A DNA stretch of 64,000 nt from Symsagittifera roscoffensis (taxonomy: Eukaryota; Xenacoelomorpha; Acoela; Convolutidae). Shown here in pieces: positions 41,204 through 51,773 of the stretch (position 1 is its first letter; each line of letters opens with the position of its first letter). The position numbers and the translations under genes were made by a program. Below the pieces are notes generated by a model. That model saw nothing but the letters and a program-made list of their open reading frames with translations. It was not told the DNA's origin and did not search any database. The stretch is taken from positions 82,321,574 through 82,385,573 of the forward strand of contig NC_087063.1 of assembly GCF_963678635.1 (NCBI RefSeq). The letters run 5' to 3'.

Positions 41204-43119
41204 TCAATATTGTTTTTCAAAGTTCTTTGCAACTGTCGGACTGTTCGCCGGCGGGACCTCCAAGCCCCCCTTTGATTCAAAGAAAGTATACCCTAGGGCG
41301 ATCTCCTTAACGTTTCTGCACCTGTAGTCAGTGACAATATCTGGATCTATGTAGAAGAACACTGGCATGTCTACTGATTCGTGGGGTTCCAGTCTCTGGT
41401 CGTCGAAGCAGAAGCACTGGATCTTGTTGAAGTAGGGTGCTGCTTCGTAGGGTATGATGTTATAGGTGGACACTCCAACTATGGCCCGTTCGGTGGGGTT
41501 CGTTGCCGTGAAAAAGGCAAGCGCCGTTTCACCTAAAGGCACATATGAGCAAAAAGTAATTTTAAAAAGGGCGAGGGATACTCTGTTCGCTAATTCATGC
41601 TACTATTTTGCTACAAAACATCGTCATTCACGTCTTTTTTATCTGACCTATATCAACTTATACTAATATTGTTGTAAAATCATATATTAATTTAAAAAAT
41701 AGCTGGCAAAATATTTTAAAACTGCAGAGAATCGATAGTCGAAAATGAAAAATTAAATTTGTGAACAATTTAACTTTTTTCTTAAATACTTAATATTTCT
41801 TAATACTTAAATTGGCGTGGAATTTATTAAATTTATAAACAACTTTGATGTTAACTTTCACATAATTTACTAGACATTACAGCGGTTTCATTCTAACCCG
41901 GGTAGACCCTGACCGTCTCCTGTTGAGGTCTGAAGTCCCACAGCATCCTCGCATCTTTGGCAGAGTGGAAGCGCACTGTGATCTCCCCGTACTCCTTCAC
42001 GGGGTCAATGTAGGCCAACTTCTCCGCCTTCTCGTCCCTCAAGTGGATGTTCAACTCCCCACCCAAGTTAGTAGCTTGACAGAAGGCCTGAACAACAAAA
42101 TATCGTCAGTTTATTGCCTGTTATATGGAGAGTAAATAAACCAGCCGAAGTATAAGCCAACCGAAACTGCGCGCAGTATATAAGCCAGCCGAAAATTACA
42201 TTACATGAATGAAATTAGCTTAACTTTCGTAACTGTTACATCATTGTTACATAACTATTATATATCACTGTGTATATGTATTTTCGGCTGGTTTACATAC
42301 CACCGTAATATGAAATTGACGAACGTCTTCTCCTAACAAGGTCACAGTTGGAGGGGTCCCAGTGTCATCTGCCTCTTCAAGGTGGGGCCCGCCACGGTAA
42401 AAATCGGTCTCCCCACCGAAAGCAAGGCCCACGAGAGTACAGACGAATTAAGGTTGGGAAAAATAAAAGAAAGGCCTAAGTCGATACCGGTTAAGGAAAT
42501 CCATCTACTGCCCATTAAAAAATAATAAAATCAGGTTTCTAAAAGGACGAGGACTCAAGATAATCCAAATGATTCGCGAAAACTTTTAAAAAATAGCTAG
42601 ATCTAAACACTGCAGCCTTTGTATATCGGATTGAGAAGAATTAATTTTCTAAAAAGAAACATTTTTTATGAAATCAATAAGGTTCTCTTGCAATGGATTG
42701 ACTATGAGACAAGACTATGAAATGAAATGAAAGACTGTGAGTTCATGAGAATATATTTTCAGACTTACCTTGTAAAGTGGCGCAGAGGCATAAGCAACAC
42801 CGATGAAAAGAAAAAACCCAGAGGTGAAATAGAGTGCGTAATTTCTGTTTTCTTTCTTTTTAGACTCAGAATCTTGCCATCTTTGCGTCCGAGATTCCCT
42901 CGGTTTCAGCTTCTCGGTTTCATTTGAGCTCGAACATCTATAAATTCCCAAAATAACACCACGTAACGAAGGTCTGCACAATCGAGAAAGAGTGAAAAAG
43001 CCCCTTCGTGAAATAATTGACCGTGGCAAAAACAAACTGAAGCTAGTGTGCTTTAGAGGTCTGGTAGTATTGGCACATCGTTTGAGACTCCCAAACACGA
43101 CGGCGGTCAAAATTGTCAT
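41204..43119 (-). CDS. COX11: COX11, mitochondrial copper chaperone for cytochrome c oxidase, three exons
   Basis: COX11 delivers copper to the CuB site of cytochrome oxidase subunit 1 from the inner membrane, facing the intermembrane space. Exons on the minus strand are 43119-42769 (117 codons), 42087-41898 and 41532-41204. Introns of 681 bp (donor GTAAGT, acceptor TTCAG) and 365 bp (donor GTTAGA, acceptor CTTTAG) join them into 289 residues. The N-terminus is basic, Ser-rich and without acidic residues, as in a mitochondrial targeting peptide. One transmembrane helix follows at ~94-112 (YALYFTSGFFLFIGVAY), then PLYK/AFCQATNLGG with Cys120. The copper-binding motif CFCF is at 220-223 in KIQCFCFDDQRL, and the VDMPVFFYIDP and YTFFE signatures follow. 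The phase-1 split of the PGE codon at intron 2 confirms the junction. Length agrees with animal COX11. No frame damage. Confidence 0.95.
42301..42447 (-). other. GC-rich open segment in COX11 intron 1, possible cassette exon or gene remnant
   Basis: Within the first intron a 147-bp stretch is much GC-richer than its surroundings and is open on the minus strand for 49 codons. The translation is protein-like (FGGETDFYRGGPHLEEADDT and on). It ends exactly at a good donor, GTG|GTATGT (42300). Taking the AG at 42409-42410 as acceptor would give a 108-bp, phase 0-0 cassette (42408-42301) that would keep the COX11 frame. The acceptor's pyrimidine tract is weak and other COX11 proteins have no such insertion as far as I know. 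It may be a relic of another gene. Confidence 0.3.
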
Positions 43120-44300
43120 AATTTTCAGTTGTTCTGAAAGTTTACATCTTTCAAGCTGAAAACAATTTTCTTTCCAACCCAGCGAAACTTTTCAGATATT
43201 CGTGCGTTATTGAAGAAAATGAGCCATTTGCAACTTAATGAACGATGAGTAATTATCGCAGCCAAAAGCTTTATGTTGGTACATTTATTTCGAAAGCACA
43301 AAAGTTTCAAATTCTTTGAACTATAAGAATAAGGTTGCTTCCCGCACCGAAGTTTCTCCTATTATTATCTATTATATGGCGATTTTATGGTCGAACAAAA
43401 AATTATTCTTTTACTAATCAAGTATCTGGTGATTTTGTGGTCGCAGAGTAAAATAATCGATTTTATGGTGAAAAAAATCCATTATTAAAAATCCTTTATT
43501 TTTATGTCGATTATATTGGAATTATAAAAGAATATAATAGATTACAATTTAAATAAAATTGACATGAAAATTCAATTGAAAACGCAAAAAAGTTCGACTT
43601 CAACGTTTTCAAATTCTCATTTGCCTGAGCATGAAAATATAAGATTATTAGCAAAAGAAAGCTTTTACTTAATTTTCGAACAGAATTTCAAGTTTTGTCA
43701 CGTGTCTTGTTTTACATGTTTAATTACAGACCGCACTCTCTACAGACCGCAACCTCTATCCCAGTGAAACTCGAATTAATCAATTTGATTTGAATGGGCG
43801 GGATGGATGAACGGCAGGTATGAAAAATGATTTAACCCAACAAAAAAAGACTTCGTAAATTTGTTTAATTTGCATCGTACTGTAATATGGGAGATGAAAA
43901 ATGTATCTTAGAATAAGTTTTAGAAGTCTTTTTTGTTGATGAAAGTCATCTTTCATGCCTGCTGTTAATCCGACTCATGATTTAATTTGGTGAATACCAA
44001 ATCAAAGAGCTGGGTCCAGTGAATTATTTTTGCTCTGAAACTAATTTAGAAACCAAAAATTTCAGAGTTTACCAAGACTTGAAAGTTTCAAAAAAATCGG
44101 AATGTTTTTATAATGTTTTTAAATTTCAAATTTGATTGATTAAACTGATTGAAAACGGGAAAAGACAAAATAACGGGAAAAAAGTGCTGAAACTGCTGAT
44201 AGTGAGTATCTAAATTTGTAATACCTTTGGAATGCTATAAAAAAAAATGTGTAGAATTGCTAGTTAAAGAGTTGACGTTGGTGTGTCTAAAAACTTTAAT
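43120..44300. other. Intergenic, AT-rich; scattered ATCGATT-type motifs
   Basis: No gene is supported. At 43370-43545 several imperfect copies of a GATTTTATGGTCG/AATCGATTTTATGG phrase occur. At 43730-43765 CAGACCGCA is repeated (CAGACCGCACTCTCTACAGA then CCGCAACCTC); this same motif is found in the arms of the inverted repeat that follows. Confidence 0.45.
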
Positions 44301-45149
44301 GTCAAACTTTTCTCTTTGATAGTTGAAAATACGGAGTGCGGTCTGTATTTAGACAACCGCGTATTTCCTCTAGTCAGTAAGCAGACGACTACTGTATGAA
44401 TCAATCAGAATCGAGATGAGAAAGCAAAATTTCGAAATAAATAATTGCTGAAAGCACCATAGTCTTAAAAACCTTCAACTTTGAAATTTTGTTTTTCAAG
44501 GAAATATTAGATCTCAAAATTCTATTTCAGATTCAAATTTCAGATCTGAAATTTTCAAATTCTTATCAAGACCTGAAATAACAATTTTCAGATCTGAGAA
44601 TCAATAAATGAAGATTCTCAGATCTTTTATAGAAAATTCATTAGACATGGGTTCACAGCGCTCTTTTAGTTGCGTTAGTCTAATATTGAACGTTTCACAG
44701 CTTAGCGAAAATTTAGTGCTGCGCGCGCCCTATCTGTTACTACCAAAATTCAAATATTGATCTCCCGAGGGAGATGTTTTTGAGAACTGGTCTGAATAAA
44801 AAAACCACCCCGCGCATATATTTTTCTGACTTTCTCTGAAAGTCTGATAAAAAACCGCCCCCAGCGCAAATATGGGGTTTCCGATCAAAAGCAAGCCAAA
44901 ATATATGCAAAAGTTACGTGCGTAACCCATTACAATGACACAATATTTGCGTCTGAAAATTTTGATGATCTTATAGAAAAGTATGTGCATGCGATTTCTT
45001 TGTTTCTTACTGTTTTTTATAATCTTTCATCAACATTTTTTCATGCTCTGTTTTCGTTGCAACTTATTCACTCGCTTAAAAGTTGGAAGCTAACTTGGTT
45101 CTTGAAAACCAGCTAGAAATTTTAAAGCAGCTTTAAATTTTTTTTTTTT

Positions 45150-45745
45150 GATTTTATGTTACGGTCAGGTGTTGTTCCGACCATTTGAAAAATGCGGGGA
45201 ACTTTGTTTTCGGGTGTGTTTTTGTTTTTTCTTTTTGTTTTCTACGCAAAATCTAACACCACAAACTATAATTGGAATGAATCAAGCTATATATAATAAT
45301 GGAGCCCTATTAGTCGTGATGCGAACGGCATTCAGAAACACCGGTTTGAAAATTTTGCAATTTTGTCCAGGTTCGAGCTAACAACGTCAATGTGCAGGCT
45401 TACAATAGCTTATTAAAGCCGTGAAAATTTAGTTTTACTCGAGCAGAAGTAGTTTTTCGAGTTTTTAGCGCCATTTTGAGAATTTTAAAAAAAAATCTTA
45501 AAAAATCTTATAAGAATTGTAAAATTTTCAAAATTATTTTATATGATCTTTTGTTTAGTTTTTTTCGTCCTTTTCTATAAAAACGTTTTCTGATTGGCCG
45601 AACTGAAAGTGACTGTCAAATACGCCAAATTTTTTTTAATCGGTGGAGCCTTTTTATCACACCACACACAAAAAACTACACTATTTTTTCAGACTACAGT
45701 CGGAACATACTGTGCTAATTGCACAGTAGGCTGCTATCCTTGTTC
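45150..45745. repeat. Dispersed repeat, copy 1 (copy 2 at 47235-47535)
   Basis: The two copies align through TTGTTC.GACCA, CGG.CGTGTT.T, the C.ACACCACAAA.TAT.AT segment, TCGTGATGCGAAC-like sequence, and the ending CGGA.CAT.CTGTGCTA followed by a CACAGTAGGC.GCTA.C phrase. Copy 1 has an extra ~270 bp in the middle. The ending phrase also occurs alone at 30541-30595 and, inverted, at 47130-47185. Confidence 0.7.
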
Positions 45746-46684
45746 ATGTTTCATAACAGCTGAAAATTTTTCATTTCAATGTGGTGAAAAAAATTGATTT
45801 CAATGGACTTTTTGGAGAAAAAAATCAGTTTTCATGGATTTATCTTGAGAAACAATCGATTGTAATGGAAGAAAAATTGATTATAATGGATTATTTCAAT
45901 ATGAAAAAAAAACAAAAAAAAATTAGATTAAAAATGGATTGAAGTATCAAAACTGACATCTATAATTGATTATTTTGTCAAATATTTTGTCGTTAAAAAT
46001 CCATTATAATCGATTATTATCCAAGAAACTCTAGTGCGGGTAAAGCTTTTAGATGCTTAAATGATGCTTACAGAATAGTCGAAAGCTAAATGTTTTAGTA
46101 CTGAAATCATACTCGACTACAGTTCTTTTTAAAATTTGTTTGAAAAAAAAAAGAAAAAAAATGATTCAAAAACTTTTTCTCTGAGGTGGACTTGTATTGA
46201 AAGCTTTTGAAAATTAGTTTTTAACAAAAAAAAACGGAAACGCACAAAAATTTAATCTTTGTTAACATGTTGTTCTGAAGTAAAACTAATTTGACCACAG
46301 TTTAATCAACAAATTTAATGCTAACAAATGTTATTCGCTCAAAATTACACTATAAGCGATTAATTCAAAACCATTTTATTCCGCAATGAGTAGTTTTATA
46401 GAATACTTCTTACATTTCAATTGAGTTTAATTCAACATAGCACTCAATTATTCTATTGATTGTTCGTGTTGTCTGATTTGCGTGGAAAAAAAATATGAAA
46501 AGCCTGTACCGAATCTGAATTCAAAGTTTGTCCCAACGTTCAGTGGTCGGAACAAGGATATAGGACAATATACGGTAGTTCTTTGTTCACGGAATGAAGG
46601 GCACTAAGTAGGGGACAAGATTTGAGCCAATAAACAATTCTTATGAGCTGCACGCATTCATTTCCGTACATGCTACATACTTTG

Positions 46685-46755
46685 TTCTTCCGACTTTCGT
46701 AACGAAAATAACGGAACATTTGTGCTCGGGGTGGTTTTTTTTCTTCAGACAAATT
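46685..46755. repeat. Third copy of the CTCGGGGTGG repeat seen at 32.3 kb
   Basis: The segment carries CTTTCGTAACGAAAATAACGG, then ACTCGGGG-like sequence, TGG, a T-run and CTTCAGACAAATTTC. It matches the tandem pair at 32270-32440 with few differences and abuts the right inverted arm. Confidence 0.85.
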
Positions 46756-47234
46756 TCTTTATTCTGAAAGTTTGCTTTCTCATCTCGATTCTGATTGGTT
46801 CATACAGTATTTTTCTGCTTACGGACGAGAAGAAATACGCGGTTGTTTAAATACACACCGCACTCCGTATTGTCGACTATCAAAGAGAGAAATTTGACCT
46901 TAGAGCTCTTAGACCTTCAACATTTTATTTATGACTGACACTTAAAATAAACCAATTAGAGAACACTGGATCCGTAGCTAATTTTTTATTCCGCTTTTAT
47001 TAATCTACATTAAAATTGCTTTTGAAACTGAAAAAAACTATAACACTTAAAAATGAATATCAATCAATATGTTTCGCCTTACTTGCATTTTCGTTAATGG
47101 GAAGCGGTACCATTTTCGATTTTCCATGAAAAAATGTTTAAGAACGATAACCGGTTACAGTGCAAGTAGCAAAGAATGTTATGACCATAGTCTTAAAAAC
47201 ACACAAAACACAGAAGAGTTGAGTTGATGTTTCT

Positions 47235-47535
47235 TTTTTCTGATGAAGATTTTTTGTTCAGACCAAAGAAAATAGGTCGAAACTTCGCATTCGGACGTGT
47301 TCTACTATTTTCTTTTTATTTTCAACCGAAAATCAGATACCACAAATAATCATCAGAGTGGTTCGTGTGATACATCATATTACGGCCCTTTCAGCCGTGA
47401 TTCAAACATGTTTTCAAAACTTCCAAAAACACCACTTCCAAAAAAACCACGACACCAATGGCAAAAAAAAACTTTTTTTTACGGCTATACTCGGAGCATT
47501 CTGTGCTACCTCCACAGTAGGCGGCTACCTTTTTT
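47235..47535. repeat. Dispersed repeat, copy 2
   Basis: Shorter counterpart of 45150-45745. An inverted copy of its terminal ~50 bases lies just outside at 47130-47185, so the copy is bounded on both sides by inverted GTTACAGTGCAAGTAGCA / TGCTAC.T.CACAGTA phrases, as in a small terminal-inverted-repeat element. Confidence 0.65.
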
Positions 47536-47579
47536 TCATTTTTCCACGCTAAGTTAGGTACTACAAATAGTCATCGTAA

Positions 47580-47876
47580 ACTTTCAACCGACTCGACCCG
47601 CACTGACTGTTTCAACCGACTCGACCAAAGGAAAATGTGTTCGACTGTTTTCCACAAAACGTGCTAAGTGCCGACCAACTCGACCCAAACTGGCTAATTT
47701 TTGACCGAGTCGACCATTGGAAAATGTGATCGACTGTTTTTGACCAAAACGTGCTATGTTTCGACCGACTCGACCCATATTGGCTTTTTTCGACCGACTC
47801 GACCAATAGAAATTGTGCGCGACTGTTTTCGACCCAATTGTGTAATGTTCCGACCGACTCGACTCAAAGTGGCTAT
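47580..47876. repeat. Minisatellite, ~89-bp unit rich in CGACCGACTCGACC
   Basis: Three units, with equivalent points at about 47622, 47710 and 47800, each carry CGACC.A.GGAAAATGTG, CGACTGTTTT, ACGTGCTA and CGACCGACTCGACCC. The TCGACC core is shared with 23480-23715. Open frames on both strands here are repeat by-products. Confidence 0.85.
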
Positions 47877-48124
47877 GTTTTTAGGAAGGCCTTCTTGTGT
47901 TTGTTCCTTCTTTTATATATGTCATCGGAAAGGCAGATATGTGCTAAGTTTATCTCCGAATTAGATCCTTCTCATGTTGGTTCACTATTTATATATGTCA
48001 TGGGAACCACAGCACAAAACTACACACCGTCAAGTAATCTTACAATCTCGTTTCGATTGAGAAATCCTAACCGGTTGTAACGAAATGCCTGACTGTACCA
48101 CAACAAACTTGAAAAAAAATTTCA

Positions 48125-48560
48125 AGATGGCTGGGTGAATGGATCGCTAAATGGTCAGTGATGTCTGGATGGACGAAGAGGTTGATTCGTGGCAAGATGG
48201 ATGATGGATGGGTATGTGGCTGGTTGGATCGATGGACGGCTGGATATATGGCAGGATGTATGAGTGATTTGTTGATTGGAACGCTAGATGGTTGGATGGA
48301 TAGATGGATGAACTTATGGATGGTTCAATGGCTGGTTGAATAGTTGGATGGCTAGATTGGGTAGTTGGATGAATGGCTGGTTGGATGGATGTCTAGATAA
48401 ATCAATGAAAGGCTGGTTAGATGGTTTGCTCGACAAATGGTTGGTTGAATGGATGAATGGTTGTATAGATGGATGGCTGGAATGATATTGCTAGATGGCT
48501 GAAAAGATCGCTAGATAGATGAATGAGTAGATGTTTAGATGAATGGATCGATGGCCGCAG
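48125..48560. repeat. Degenerate GATGGATGG-type microsatellite
   Basis: About 430 bp of imperfect tetranucleotide repeat (GATG/GCTG/AATG with TGGA phrasing). The array is interrupted and old. Confidence 0.9.
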
Positions 48561-48765
48561 AAAAGTGTCGTAGCGTATGCATTCAAATAAGTCGTGCCAC
48601 AACAGCCCCATAATACGATGCGCGGCTGTAATTTTGCCTTCGAATCCGACTCGATTGGTGATGTTTCAGTTTGATAAACACTTGCTGTGTTGTGATGTTA
48701 TTTACTTTTCCTGTTTTGTTGCATTGTTCCGACCAACTGTGTGCTGGCTGTGCTCATTGAAAGTC

Positions 48766-48846
48766 AAATGGTTGTTTAGATATCTCAAACTCAAATGGTT
48801 GTCTAGATGTCTCATACTGAAATGGTTGTTTAGATGTCTCAAACCC
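48766..48846. repeat. 27-bp tandem repeat, three copies
   Basis: AAATGGTTGT.TAGAT.TCTCA starts at 48766, 48793 and 48820 with single-base differences. 27 is a multiple of three, so a small frame (48577-48876) survives across it; this is not evidence for a gene. Confidence 0.9.
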
Positions 48847-49087
48847 GATTCGGTAAACAAGTCAAAAAACCAATGATGCGCTCTGAGAACAATGCTATTG
48901 AGTTAGACAGAAGCTCAATAGTGTTCTGTTACTTTTGTTTTATTACGAAGACCAACAGCCAGGCATCATGGATATTGTGTCGGCTAGTATTCAAATGACT
49001 CTAGACCAGAGAGACGGGATAAAGGCTCGTCATTTTACAAGAAACTAGTTTTAAGTTACTTTCTGAGCTTTAAGCATGTCTTTTTAG

Positions 49088-50653
49088 AGAGACCACGTTG
49101 TAACCATAAAAATTGACGATGTCCTATATGAGGCTAAAGTATATGCAAGAGGTACACGGAATAAAATAGATGGGTATCTAGTCGATTTGTCCATGGCCTG
49201 TGCGAACATTGGAATCGACGAAAAGCCAGGAATTCAATTTCCAAACTGTGAAGATGAACCACACTTAACGGAAAATGATGGTGCCGATGAAAATGAACTG
49301 CCCGTTTTAACCAGTCTTAAGCCCCCGGAGTTTGGCCTTCAAATTGACGAGGAAGATATTGCAGCGGTAAGAGTTTTTTTGAATTTGAAGTTGATCAAAA
49401 ATAAAAAATCGATAGAAAACTAGTATAGAAAATCAATAGAAAAGTTTTTCTAGATTAAGGAGAGAGAAGCCCTGAATGAAGTTTTTCGTGAAGTTCGAGT
49501 CTCTGTTTAACCTAAACCCTTAACGGCCAATGGGCATCAACATGCTAATCTGGCACCCGTAAAAAGAAAGCGAAATTTGTTTCATGCATCCGATTTGTTG
49601 ACTGATTCTCCCCCAGTCATCAGACCAAAGAACAGGCTGGTAGCTAAAACACCACATAGTTCCTCGATGCCGGCAAATTATGTGCATAAAGCTTCATCAC
49701 AGCCAAGTGGACCGCAAGTTGCCTACTGCTGTTCGGTGAGCTGTTTCAATAGTCAAGTTTTGGTATTCACAAAAAAAACGTTATCGATTATTGAATCTAA
49801 ATGCAGGGATTTAATACTGTTGTTTCGATTTTACCAGCAAGAAGAGCGTGCATCAATAATGCAAATTCTCGAAAACTGGGGGGAACTGGCAAAACACGAC
49901 AGGAGTGTCACAATGATGAACGAGTGTCTCTCAAAAAATGTTTAATCGACATGTAGACGAAACAATTCGTATTGAAAAATCGATGAATCGAACGGCAAGC
50001 GGCCTTGAGATTATAGTTAAATTTAGGGAATGAAATTTAGCTTTAATTAGGTGTGGATAAATGCCTTATTTTTTCAATGAGGAGTGAAGAAAAACCAGAA
50101 AAGCTGTAACGAAGTTCTTTTACTAGGCCAACAAGTTCGAGACATGGAATGGTAAACCGCTGGCAGAAAATGAACCAGAAACCAATATTGACTGGAATGG
50201 AAAGGAACTCTTGCCGTTAACTGCTTTAACTTCTATAAACATGGAAGAAAAATAGGACAGCTAATGTGGTCCGATAATGAAATTGGTAGTTACATGATTT
50301 CGCCTAAAAAGGCCTCCGGACCACACTGTCGCCAACCATTTGGAGATACACGAGAAGATAGCTGAGCAGGTAATTGTCACTTCTGAAAACAAGAGTTTTT
50401 AATGAGAAAAAAATTGTATCGAAGGGAGAAATTTTTTCGGAAAAAATTAAGTGTTAAAAATTTTCTTCTTCAATTATTCAAGATGCCATTCGAAAGAAGT
50501 AACCTAATAACCCAACTGAAGCATATGAGGGAGGCAAAAGAAAGTTTCAACCGGTTTGAGCTGGAAATTCAAGCCAGCAGACAACGAGCAAGCAGATTTG
50601 CAGTGGCAATTCACGCATCGACTGCTGAATCTGCAAAGCAGCACCGAGACTGA
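49088..50653 (+). pseudogene. Decayed 5' exons of a CACTA/EnSpm-like transposase gene
   Basis: Three or four exon-like pieces are bounded by good splice signals. The first exon follows a TTTTTAG acceptor at 49088, carries HVVTIKIDDVLYEAKVYARG (about 49095-49155), and ends at a GTAAGAG donor near 49369. A second runs from about 49454 to 49737 with one in-frame TAA near 49507. A third begins near 49840 (QEERASIMQILENW). A fourth, near 50484-50653, encodes a charged, coiled-coil-like segment. The first exon is clearly homologous to the HVVTVKTDKGYF.AKVWARG segments at 55.1, 56.3, 57.4 and 60.4 kb. That ties this block to the transposase remnants downstream as a divergent copy of the N-terminal region. 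The stop and missing joins show it is dead. Confidence 0.55.
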
Positions 50654-51773
50654 TGTCAGCAAGAGAAACTAAAATGAGTAGATCTTGAAAAAGTTGGGCT
50701 TAAACTCAGTTTTGATCTAAAAAAGTGCTGAATTATCTTGTCATACTATTAACTCATGAAAGCTCTAGTCAACCGTTACAACTCTTAACTCTTTTTGCTG
50801 AGATTTCTTATATTATACTTCTTATACTCAAACAGAGACTTCTCAACTTAATTTTTCAACCTGCTGATATACTTTTCTTTGTTAGTATCGTCTTTGTTCG
50901 TGTAAACATTTATTGTAAGCTTGCAAAAAATTGCACTTAATGAACTGCTTTTATCTAAAAACTGCTGAATTAGCCTATGAAATTTCTCCGTTTTTGATTT
51001 TTAGGCTTCAGTTATAATCAAATAATTGCTGAATTGTCGTGTTATACTAATCACGCATTATTCTGGCATTTTTGTTCAAAACTATCGGCTAGCAAACTGC
51101 TACCTCTTTTTTGAATGTGCGTTTTTCGGTACCATGAAATCGGTTTTTTCAAGTTTTCAAGACTTCATGGAAACAAGGTCCTGGCTGAAAAGATTTCTGT
51201 GAAGTTCGTCGATAATGAATCTCGGTTTTTCCATACATTTGCCAGTAGCTGGAATTTTGCAATCGTGTATTAGACTTTTTTCTCGTAATTAACGTTGTTC
51301 TTTGGACTCATCCGGACTCACCTCCTGAACTTTTTGGGTATTTAACTTTTTTCCGTAATTTGTTTTGTTCGCAGGACTCAAATGGAATCAGTTCTTGTGA
51401 AACTGACTTTTTTAGCATGCGTGCGCTTGAAACATTCGCCCCATTTTAAATTTTCAATTTTTTAAAATAAAATTGATATATTTTTATTCAGGCAAAAAGT
51501 TTTTTTTGTGAGATTTGTCGGCCGTGTGAATGCCTTGTAAGTTTTCTTCTAATGCAAATTCGTTATTTCAAATTTCATCTTCTTGGCATGTTTTAATGAA
51601 AAAAATTCTTTTTCTAACCTAGACAAATTAATTTTTTCGAAATTTGATTTCGATTAACTTTTTGCAAGAAGCGGCTTTTTCATTTTCTGTCAGCGTGTTT
51701 GTAGAGCATTGTTTTTTTTGTATCGGCATTAGTCATTATTTTCTGTAGTAAAGTTGTTTTTTTTTTCAAAAAG

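Larger units (their letters stand above)
44301..46902. mobile_element. Foldback-like structure: ~135-bp inverted arms about 2.3 kb apart
   Basis: The left arm (44301-44435) and right arm (46765-46902) are inverted copies at roughly 80-85 % identity by eye. Matching landmarks are TCTCTTTGATAGT, ACGGAGTGCGG, CAACCGCGTATTTC, GTAAGCAGA, ACTGTATGAA and CAATCAGAATCGAGATGAGA. The interior has no transposase or long frame. It contains other repeats (45150-45745) and ATCGATTATAATGGATT motifs (45860-46020). It could be a non-autonomous foldback or terminal-inverted-repeat element, or two independent insertions of one family in opposite orientation. Target-site duplications were not identified. Confidence 0.55.

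Noticed and set aside
41923..42135. Plus-strand frame over COX11 exon 2
   Set aside because: It is the complement of the conserved exon, whose minus-strand translation fits COX11 across both splice junctions.
47584..48080. Overlapping frames on both strands at the CGACC minisatellite
   Set aside because: They are translations of the 89-bp repeat unit.
48577..48876. 99-codon frame with KWLFR repeats
   Set aside because: Produced by a 27-bp tandem repeat and AT-rich flanks; no signal peptide or domain.
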